Shown here one piece after another: positions 45,372-55,000 of a stretch of 64,000 nucleotides of DNA. Origin of the DNA: Impatiens glandulifera (Eukaryota; Streptophyta; Magnoliopsida; Ericales; Balsaminaceae); contig NC_061868.1 of assembly GCF_907164915.1 (NCBI RefSeq), positions 50,777,689-50,841,688 of the forward strand, given 5' to 3'. The notes under the pieces are model-generated. The model searched no databases. It saw only the letters and a program-made list of their open reading frames with translations, and had not been told where the DNA came from. Position numbers and translations under genes: made by a program. The stretch's first letter is position 1. Every line of letters starts with the position of its first letter.

Positions 45372-45699
45372 AGAGACACAAAAGAGAGAGAAAAGCTATC
45401 GAGATTAAAAAGTAATAAACGTCGCTCGTCGTCGATTGAAATACGATCGGCACGAACAACACGATCAGCACGAACGACACGATTCACAAAATAAGTGACG
45501 CTAACCCTAAATCTATTACAATTGCATCGATATCTTTTCTGGACGCTTGTTTCCTAGTTGCGAGCGTCGATTAGTTCTCTAATCTTGGGTGTTTTCGGAA
45601 GGTTGACTTTTGAAGCGATTAATCGTTAAATCTTTAGGATTTCTGAATTGCCCTGTTTTTGCATTTACTCTTCTTTATTATTGTGTTCTTCTCTTAATT

Positions 45700-47405
45700 A
45701 ATGAGGTAAAGAACAAAAATAAGGCGAAAGAAGTAAGAGAACTCGGGGAAATTGATACAAGCAAGAAAGTGATGGTTGAAACAAAACAGAAATAGAGTTC
45801 TGAGAATGCTGAAATAGAGCAGAAACATAGTTCTGATAATGCTGAAATAGAGCAGAAGGAAAATAGAGAAAATTCTCAAGAAAAAACTAAAATGACAGAA
45901 AGTATTCAGGAAGAAGTCAACAAAGATGAAAAATGGAGGGTTGAATATAATGAAAGGGCTAATCTCTACGGACTAAAGAATCAAATTTCGAAATTGCTAT
46001 TTCAAGCGAAGAAAGAAGAGATTGTTCTTAGCAAGGAAAAAACTCAACAGTTTATAGCCTAACTTAATATTCACTACCTTCAGAACTGAAATATACTCAA
46101 AAAAGAAGAATATGATAAGATAGTTAGTTGGTCTGTAGAGATAATGCGGGAACTAATAAAGTGCCCAAAAACCGAGAATTACACTATCAGAAGTAACTCT
46201 AGTTGGAAAGTAAATAAAGTCCGGAAGAAAAACACTGAACAGAAAGCTGAAACTCAGGTACAATACAAAGGCAAAATTTACTTAGGGGATTTTAAACCAA
46301 AGGTTGAGATTTTCAAATCTCCTTTTGAGTTTAAATTACCCCTTGAAGTTGAAGGGTAATGCATTAAAGAGTGGGAATATGTAGTTGTTGGTAACTATAT
46401 AGGAAAAAATCGTGTATCTTTCCTGGTCACTAAGGATGCCTTACTAAATCAATGGAACACATTGGACTGGAAAATGTATCCGAAAATATCAATGATCTTT
46501 ATTTCCTAAAGTTCAAGCAGTGAACAAATTTGGAGAATATTCTGAAATTGGAGCATACTTATGTTGGGTCAAACTGCATGAAACTGGAAAGATGGTCTGA
46601 AGGATTGAACCTACGTAGCAAACCGAAAGAAACGACTCAAATTTGTTTCAAACTAAGGAACATTCCGGCTCATATGTACAATGCAGAAGCACTTAGTCAT
46701 TTTGCTAGTCTACTAGGAAAACCATTGTATATGGACTCAATCACGGAAGAAAGAGAACACATCACATATGCTAGGATAAACATTGAAGTGCACCCTTGAA
46801 GTACACTACAAGCAAAAATGACAGTTATTGAAAGAAGAGGTAAGCCCACAGTCATGGATATTTCATATGAATGGAGGCCAAACATATGTGCATTCTGCAA
46901 TACTTTTGAACATTCCAGTAATTAATGTGAAAAAATAATTGAAGAACAACAGGAAATCTTGAAAGTTCAGAAACAGAAAGATAACCTAAAAGTTCAGGAG
47001 AAGAATGAGAAAGCCAGGAAAATGAAACTAAAGAATCGTGAACTAGAAAACATCTAGAGGAAACTAAAGATGAAGAAGTAGATGATGAAAATGTTGAGGA
47101 TTCAGAAGAAGGAGAAGATAAAAATTCAGAGGAAGAAGATGAAGAATCAGATAAAGAAGAAGAATTTGATGGTGAAAATGAAGAAGAATTAGAGGAAGAA
47201 AAATGTGAAGAATCATGGGATGAAAGCAATGGAAAATTAGCCGATGGAAGTGATAGAAAAGCAGTGGAGGAAAGTGAAGAGGAGACTATAAAAGTTGATC
47301 AAAACAACTCAGACAAAGTTGAAGTCATTGAATGCGCAGCTCACAAACAAACATTATCATATGCAATAGTTCAATCACCAATAGTAAAGCTTAGAGCTAA
47401 ATAGG
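45700..47405 (+). pseudogene. ORF1 of element C: N-terminal domain, DUF4283, CCHC knuckle, acidic/basic tail
   Basis: Lys/Glu-rich leader, then NERANLYGLKNQISKLLFQA (about 45950) and KKEEYDKIVSWSVEIMREL (about 46099-46155) of the N-terminal domain. DUF4283 follows: FEFKLPLEVEG, WEYVVVGNYIGK, LKLEHTYVGSNCMKLERWSE, FKLRNIPAHMYNAEALSHF, then YEWRPNICAFC opening a CCHC knuckle whose residue before the last Cys is a stop (about 46885-46930). A very acidic stretch follows (47040-47220) and the tail SYAIVQSPIVKLRAK then VRMRRTYNRW (47360-47435). At least six stops or shifts, so not translated as one protein. Confidence 0.85.
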
Positions 47406-47612
47406 TGAGGATGAGACGTACATATAATCGTTGGAATTCGAGAAATGTAAATTGGGATTCTAAAACAGAGTAAGAGTAGTCAAAGATGAAATTTACAATA
47501 GAATCAAAAATTTTAAACTGTAGGTCTTGTATGCTTTTGTTATTTTTTACTGTAATCTTTATTTGTTTGTTGTTTCCAATCAAATACTCTAGGTCGTTGT
47601 TTGTCATCTTTT

Positions 47613-47643
47613 AATCAAAGATAGAGATTGTCTAACTTTGATT
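47613..47643 (+). other. 3' UTR hairpin of element C
   Basis: AATCAAAGATAGA (47613-47625) pairs with TCTAACTTTGATT (47631-47643) around loop GATTG, with one A-A mismatch at 47621/47635. Same geometry as 25286-25316. Confidence 0.85.
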
Positions 47644-47758
47644 TTGACTATCTCTCATTTTTGGGATTTTTAATGAAATAGCGTTAAGCTGTTTTTCCAA
47701 AAAAAATGTATTCAGTAAATATTTATAAAAAAATAATAATTTAAATATATTGTTATGG

Positions 47759-48220
47759 ATAGGGATGACAATGTAGCGGTTCGGGGCGGAGAATGCATTT
47801 ACCATCCTCGTCCCGTTTTTATTTTTGAGATTTTTTTTAATATTATCCCCGCCCCGTTCGATTTTTGAGAATCTCCGCGGGGCATTGTTTATAAAATATT
47901 TTAAAAAATTATATAAACGCATTTTTTAATATAATATATATTATAATATATTAAATTTTTATAGTATTATAAAGAAAATAAACTTACAAACTCTTATAAA
48001 ATATAATGAATAAATAAATATAATAGTGATTTTATATATTTAATTGTATTTATAATATTCAGGGTAGAATCGAAGTGAGATCGGGGAAGGGCGAGGAACA
48101 CAAATACCATTCCACCCGGTCCATCCACGTTCGGTTTCGGAAAAAAAAAATGCCCCAAACGGGACAATTCGGTTTGGTTCTGTTCGGTTACTACTTGGCG
48201 ATTTCAAATTTTCATCCTTA
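47759..48220. mobile_element. hAT-like MITE, 462 bp
   Basis: Ends TAGGGATGACAATG and (inverted) TTTTCATCCTTA, flanked by GTTATGG at 47752-47758 and 48221-48227. GC-rich GGGGCGG / CCCCGCCCCG blocks near both ends are typical of a widespread plant hAT MITE type with GGGATGACAATG termini. Interior AT-rich, non-coding. Confidence 0.75.
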
Positions 48221-48649
48221 GTTATGGCAATAGAGAATATTTTTTTCTAAAAAATATATAATTAATTAATAATTAATATATATATATTAAAATATAAATA
48301 ATAAAACTTATAAAAATAATAATTTAAAATATATATCAAAATATAAATAATTTAATTTATAAAAATAATAATTTAAATATATATATATATAATAATGAGT
48401 TTAAAGGTAAATAAACAAATTAATTTTAAAAAAAAATGAGTTTGAATAGTAACTAGGTTAGTTTGAGAAGTTGAACGACATACAATGTTATATTGGGTAT
48501 TGGTTCCCGCTTAAACACAAAGCGCTTCCAGATGCCCGTGACATTTTGATCTCTTAAACCGACTCTTACCATTGGGTTACTTTGGTGGGGTTTTAATTTT
48601 TTTTTTACAAGTTTACAATTTTGATAAAAGATAAAAAAAAAACAATAAT
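48221..48649. other. AT-rich spacer
   Basis: Contains a non-AT-rich patch (about 48495-48590, including CTCTTAAACCGACTCTTACC) that could be a relic of an interspersed repeat, but I cannot assign it. No gene. Confidence 0.4.
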
Positions 48650-48856
48650 AATATTAAGAGTGGATATTGATTGTAATTTCTTAGTTTGTAATATTTGTTG
48701 TATTGTTGTGTGAATGTTACAAATCAGATATTTTATGGTATGTTGATTGTCATTCTTTAATCATAGTTATGGTATGTCTAGCTATTATTCTTGACCTCTC
48801 AATTTTAGGATTTTTAATTAAATAGTTTTAAGCATTTTTTCAAAACAAACAATAAT
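48650..48856 (+). mobile_element. ORF1-only element E, severely 5'-truncated (3' UTR only)
   Basis: Matches the last ~200 bp of element C: TATTTGTTG, TTGTCATTCTTTAATCATAG, GTCTAGCTAT, TTTTAGGATTTTTAATTAAA and TTTTAAGCATTTTTTC, then A-rich. It keeps the degenerate hairpin (48759-48789). 5' truncation is typical of TPRT. Confidence 0.7.
48759..48789 (+). other. 3' UTR hairpin of element E (degenerate)
   Basis: AATCATAGTTATG and TCTAGCTATTATT around a 5-nt loop. Three mismatches. The A-to-T change at stem position 6 is matched by T-to-A opposite, relative to B, C and D. Confidence 0.6.
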
Positions 48857-49796
48857 AAATGTTATTAAAGAAGAGGTAAGCCCACAATCATGAATATTTA
48901 ATATGAATGGAGGTAAAACAGATGTCAATAACAAAATTACAAAAGCAATTAAAAAACATCAGAAAATCCTAAAAGTTCAGAAACAGAAAAAAAAAAAACA
49001 TGAAAGTTCAGGAATAGAATGAGAAAACCTAGAAAAATAAAATTGAAGAATCAAGAACTAGAGGAAACTAAAGATGATGAAGTATGTGATTAAAAATCAG
49101 AAGAAGAAGGAGATGAAGATGAAGAATAAGATAAAGAAGAAAAAGAATTAGCGATAAAAATGAAGAAGAATTAGAGGAAGAAAAAGTTGAAAATTTTGGA
49201 AATAAAAGCAATTTGAAAATTATAAGATGAAAGTGACAGAAAAATAGTTTAGGAGACTATGAAAGTAGATCAAAACAACTTAGACAAAGTTGAAGCCAAG
49301 AAATGCGCAGGTAAATGTGAAGTTTCTAAAATACTGAAACAAAACTTCTTTTATTAAATAAGTATTGGCTCAACTAAAGCAAAGTTAACACATGAGAATG
49401 ATGTAAACAAATCTTACAAATAGACATCATCATACGCAACAGTTCAATCACTAATAGTAAAGTCTATAGCAAAAATTGTGAGCATGCGACGTGAATATAA
49501 TCGTTGGGAATTAAGGAATTCATATTGGATTTTGAGAAATACAGATTGAGATTATAAAAAGTGAGAGTAGTCGAAGAGAGGAAGCTCACAATAGAATCAG
49601 AATTTTAAAATTGTAGGCCTTGTATTCTTTTGATGTTTGTTACTATAATATAATATTTGTTTGTTTGTTTCCAATCAAATAATATAGTGTCATTGTTTTT
49701 CAACCTTTAATCAAAGTTAGAGATTGTCTAGCTTTGATTTTAATCATTTATCTCATTTTGGGCTTTTTAATAAAATAACATTAAGCTGTTTTAAAA
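48857..49796 (+). mobile_element. ORF1-only element D, 5'-truncated
   Basis: Begins inside the end of the DUF4283 region (GAAGAGGTAAGCCCACAATC matches element C at about 46833), continues through the acidic linker and the tail (SSYATVQSLIVKSIAKIVSM then RREYNRW at about 49435-49505) to the 3' UTR hairpin and GCTGTTTTAAAAAAAA. Frames are broken. The target duplication is unclear in the AATAAT-rich flanks. Confidence 0.8.
49709..49739 (+). other. 3' UTR hairpin of element D
   Basis: AATCAAAGTTAGA (49709-49721), loop GATTG, TCTAGCTTTGATT (49727-49739). The only non-Watson-Crick position is a U-G wobble in RNA. Confidence 0.85.
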
Positions 49797-49983
49797 AAAA
49801 TAATATTAATAAATTATAAAAATTATTTATCATTAATTAAAATTAAAATTTACTTAAAAAAATAATAATTTGTAAATAATAAAAAAACAACATTCATAAA
49901 ATTAACAACTAAATAAGAATTAAATTTTAAATAGTTTGACAAATTTATAAAAATTATAATTATGATCAAAGGTGAACTCAAAC

Positions 49984-50670
49984 ATATGATGTCAATAGGT
50001 ACCCGTATGCCCGATATTCATGGGTACCCGATTGTCGGGTTAGGGTATTTTAAATCAGGTTTGGGGTCGAGGTCGAGCATGGGGAGAAGGTACTCGGCCG
50101 GGTATGGGGTCGGAGATGAAGATTGTGCGAAACTCAAAACCGATACCCGATTTTATTAATATTAAAAGTATATTTTTTTATTAAAACTTAATATTACTTT
50201 TCAAAATTTTCAATCATTACAAATATCTCATAAATACATTATTTAAGTTAGTCTTATCCACACTCTACTTCAAATATTATCATAAATACACTCCACTCCA
50301 TTTTTAAAAATTTTATATTATCAAGAAAATATTCTCTATATAAATCTTGATCTTTAACTTACTTTAATATCAAAATATTAAATTCTTTTATCATTCTTTA
50401 TATTTAATCTTTTAACTTATTTTTAACTTTCACTTTTTTATTTTTAATATTTTGATATTACTAATTTTAAAATTATTTATATTTTTTTCTCAAACTTTAT
50501 ATTTTCATAATTAATTTTTTAATTAGGTAATGGGGTATCCGACGAATCGGGGATGGAATAGAAGTAGAGATACCTGCCGGATTTGAGTTCGGGTCGGATA
50601 GTAAAATCTAAATCGAATTCAGGGATGAGTATTTCACTACCCGATGGGTAGAGTACCCATTGTCATCCCT
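49984..50670. mobile_element. hAT-like MITE, 687 bp, with perfect 8-bp TSD
   Basis: Flanked by ACTCAAAC at 49976-49983 and 50671-50678. The left end reads GATGTCAATAGGTACCCG and the right end inverted reads AGGGATGACAATGGGTACTC. Subterminal blocks with GGGTACCCG / GGGTCGG words. An 8-bp TSD and these ends fit hAT. No transposase. Confidence 0.85.
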
Positions 50671-50678
50671 ACTCAAAC

Positions 50679-51781
50679 ATAATAATTAGTGATGAAGTAT
50701 AACAAGTTGATTAAATCAATAAAAAAACCAAATATTTTGAGGAAAAAAAAAAGAAAAGAAGAAGTCATGTGAAATAATGACTAACCATACATATATTATA
50801 AAGAAGTGATAGGATTCCGAGCTCAAAGAAAGATCTCATTGATTCTTTATTGTAAAATATTTTTTAATTCGGTAACTTTTTATTTCTTTTGCATACACAA
50901 AGTCTACAAAAATCATCAAGACAATCGAATAGTACAAATAATAAACAACTCACCAATAGTTAAGACCATATTTAATGGCCACTCAAACTCAAACGCAAAA
51001 TGAGTTTCTCCACTCTAACCGACACTTAAACCCGAAAATACCATTTTCTCTTTCATAAATATGCATACGTGTTTTATATTTATAAATTCATTTTATTTTG
51101 AAAATTATAAATAAGTTTTTTTAATATTAATATGTTAGTAATTTTTATCTTCATCATTTTTAAGTTTATATTTTATTATACAGGGAAAAGCTAAAAAATT
51201 AATAAAACACAAAGTTAGGAAAAAAAATATATGTTCCAAGCTAAGCTATGAAATTGAAAAAAAAAATTGAAATTACTAAAGTAATACTTAAAGATAAAAT
51301 ATTATATTTCCACAATAATTAAAAATAGAAGATAAATAATAAAATTAATGATAAATAATAAAAATATAATTAATAATGTTTAATTTATTTTTTTAATGTG
51401 TATAAATTATTATTGTATAATTAATTTTATCATAATTTTTTATAATTGAATGAAAATAATATTGGAGGTTAATTTGTAAAGTTGATAACTATATAAGAGT
51501 ATAAAAAAGTTACGTGAAAAATAATATTTCAAGAATATTTTTTTTGAGTTTAAAGATAAATCTTGAGTTAGAGACAAATTACTATTTGACAATATTTGAC
51601 AAGACAATTATTGTATTTTAAATTTGAGAATAAATTTTAAAATTATAAATAATCTAAAAGTAATATTATTCAAACTTTAAAAATCAAGAATATAAAATTC
51701 TATTCAAATAAATAAAATGTCACGTCAGAAAAAAAACATTACACCAAAACAAATTTAAGTTAAGTTCGAAAGAAAAGAAAG

Positions 51782-51784
<3 letters not shown>
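50679..51784. other. AT-rich intergenic DNA with a possible MITE
   Basis: GACCATATTTAATGGCCACT at about 50964 opens a segment resembling the ends of the MITE at 19984 (GACCATCTTTAAT), but a matching inverted right end could not be fixed. No gene. Confidence 0.35.

Positions 51785-51829
<45 letters not shown>
51785..51829. repeat. Uninterrupted T45 tract
   Basis: 45 consecutive T, followed by GAGAGAG. It lies about 210 bp beyond the apyrase stop codon, on the gene's 3' side. Length is prone to sequencing error. Confidence 0.9.
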
Positions 51830-51830
<1 letters not shown>

Positions 51831-52041
51831 AGAGAGAAATACATATATGATTTAACTATATATCCTGAGTTGATTTATATTTAAGGTCGATTAATTTTAG
51901 AACAAATTGAACTGATCCCTCACATAAGTATTGGTCCAAGCAAAATCAAGGATTGATGATAGTGTTCATAACACTGATGATGCCAACATAAGCAGCATCC
52001 AGTTGATCTACTCACCCAATAAATAATATTTATGTATGGAG

Positions 52042-55000
52042 TTACACTAATGATGACATCACTTCAATCGCACTACCCAGTGGCCATGCTGCTTCAACTA
52101 AGGAATTTTTATATTCAACTTTCTTGACCAATGTAATCTCTTGCAAAGGCTGCAGGCCTGAAATGAACAAAAGGAACGCCAAAGGAGTAATTAGCGCCCA
52201 CTACAAAATCTGTGTTTTGGGGGCTAGAAACTTTTGAAAATGGGAGCTTTATGCATATGGTAAAAAAGAGAGAAGAAACTTGCCAAATCCATAAATAAGT
52301 AATGTGTATTGGTACACAAGATCCAAGCACAAGTATGGGAGGTTATCCTTTTCAACATGTGGATATAAAGATCTAGCTTCCTCCATTGTTGTTTGACAAG
52401 CACGCTTAGCTGCATCCTCAAAATCGATAGGCCGGACTTTAGCGGCAGCTGCGTTTGGATCAACAAAACCGGCCTAGATACATCAACAATTAAGTCATCT
52501 TTTACATAATACGCACATGGTAAAAGCTAGGACAAGATAAAGAAATCAATGAAATGCAATTTACCTCAGCAGCCCTGTCAAAGAAAAATGAGGCAACAAA
52601 TAGATTCTTCTGGCCATCGCCACCCCCACCATTCCAAATCCCAGCAAATGTACACTTCATGTACTTGCAAGAAATCTCTTCAACCCTGAGAGCTTTGTAA
52701 GCTAAGTTCTTACACTCGTTAATACTTGAACCAGATGTTGAAGCTGATGCTTCAAAGGATTCTCCACTGTAATTGTAACGACCTTAAGTAAGAGAAACAA
52801 GTAACAAGCCTTAGTATTATTTCATTTGGTTATTAACAAAATATAATGGAAATGATAAAAAAAAAAAAAGGTACTGGGTTTTGTGAAACAGTGTAGCTAT
52901 GAAATGTACATATATAAATATTTGGGACCTAAAATATAAGGGGATGATAGGCAATCTGATTAAAGAAAACACATCTAGACACCCGGCAAAAAAAATGGAA
53001 ACTATCATGAAATTATAAAAACAACATTCAATGATGTGAAATGATTTAATCCGCTATTAATAATATAAGCTTCAGTTGTTGCATGATATTCATTGAGATT
53101 GAAGCAAATGTGAAAGTAAGTGCAAGTTTTCTCCATAGGTTGCAGATATTACATTATCCATAAATGCACATAATATGGTTCTATGTGATAAGTTTCCCAT
53201 GCATTACTGAGATCAAAGGTTCTGAAAACCCTGTTTAACCTTGATAACCAGTCAGGATGCATGGGCTGCCAGAACCACCTTCAATCTTCTTCAGAATCTC
53301 TGCTCGAGCAGCTAATAAGCCATAGTTCAAGTAACTGCATAAACCAAATGTAAAAACTGCATGAGATGTGGATCTAACGTCGGTACCACCCTTTCATCAC
53401 CTTTAAATTATAATAGGAGATTGGATTCATATCATACAGGATAATCAAACATGGGGTCTGAAACAGAGAAAACAAACAACCTGTGAACATAAAGGTAGTA
53501 CTTCACTCCTTGTAAATACATTTCCTTCACATATGTTTCCTCTCCATCTGATGCTTTAGGAGATTTTGCAGCATCTGACCCCGATATAGCATAAGCCATT
53601 TGAACAGATCCTCCACCCAGATCAATTACTCCAACTGTATTAGCATGTGATTTACCCAGATTTCCTAATAGATAATTTATGGTTACCTGCATAACAAAAG
53701 AAAATTAGGAGATTTCCAGAATCCCAACCTACTGGTGGCATGCATACTAATTTTTTTAATTCAGGTTCTATTTTTCCATGTGATTAATTGCTTGAACTTG
53801 CATAATAGTTCTCAAATGCATTAAGAATTTCATTTGCAATGACCACATAATTCTGGTAAATCTTGGCCTCCATGACAATCAAAAACTCTGCTCACATATC
53901 TCCTGAATAACAGGAAAAGTTCTTTTACACTATTTAGCAGCATCAAATTGAAAAATAACAGAAAATGTAAAACTGTGAGGCTAAAATGAACTGAAATTAT
54001 AGTATAGATTTGCAATCAAATGGTCCCCAACAGGAAAAAAAAATATTATTAAAACAATCTAGTTGTGTTTCAAATTGCGAGGACTGTTAAAAAACAATAG
54101 GGGAAAAAATACAACATGATGATTGACCACCAAAATGATAATATGCAGATTACAGTTACAAAAAAAGGTTGATCAACAAACAGTAAAACAAAATCTAAAC
54201 ATGAAAAGAGACTGGCACTGAACCCTAAACAAAAAAGGAATGCTAGGAAGGATACAACAGTAAAAGGAATGCTTGTTCCACTTGAGACTTATGACTTGAT
54301 TTTGTAATGAGATATATTTATAAAATATAAAATAGAATAAAAGATTTAAAATATAAAAAAAATTGGAACGTCATAAATCAAAATAAAGGTGCAAACAGAA
54401 TCATTTTATTATTATTACTTGAACAATCACTTGCTCATAATCCAAATAAAACAAGGCCTAAGTGTGGTGGTGGAAATGTTAAAACATAGTTTGCACATGA
54501 AAGAAGTTGAAGAGTTTGTGGTAGGTGATGAAGACTTGATATTTGAAATAAATTGGGAGATTGTTAGTTGATTATTTAGTAGATCACGAATAGAACTACT
54601 TGATTCCTTTAGTGAAGAAAATTTTGTCTGCTTCTGAGAAAAAGAAGAAAGAATGGTGCATCTCCACTCGCACTACAAATTTTTGAATTTAATGATATGT
54701 AAAGAACAAGCAAGCAAGCCAATTACTAAGGAGACCAACATCATGAATATAGTTCTTGTCTACACCTTATTAAATTGAACAGTTTCTAAGTTACAGCTCC
54801 ACAAATGAAGTTGCCAATTAAGCTGCATCTTAAACTGTACAAAGTTGATTAGATCAAAGCTGAAACAATTTTATCCATCTTTTATCACTAATAGATCAGA
54901 AAGGCTGGTCTAGAAGTGAAAGAGGAACCCACCTATGAATAGCTTTTAGGTGAAAATGGTAACGTAATGTTAATAAGCAAAAGATAACTCCACCAATAAC

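Larger units (their letters stand above)
45372..47699 (+). mobile_element. ORF1-only LINE-like retroelement C, full length 2.33 kb
   Basis: Bounded by a 15-bp direct repeat with the 3' copy following oligo(A), as in target-primed reverse transcription. The 5' UTR contains ACGATCGGCACGAACAACAC and CACGAACGACACGATTC (45445-45485), shared with element B. Then ORF1 (about 45700-47405) and a 3' UTR with a hairpin and terminal GCTGTTTTTCCAAAA. No endonuclease or RT lies between ORF1 and the poly(A). The 5' end appears complete because the shared 5' UTR words are present. Confidence 0.9.
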
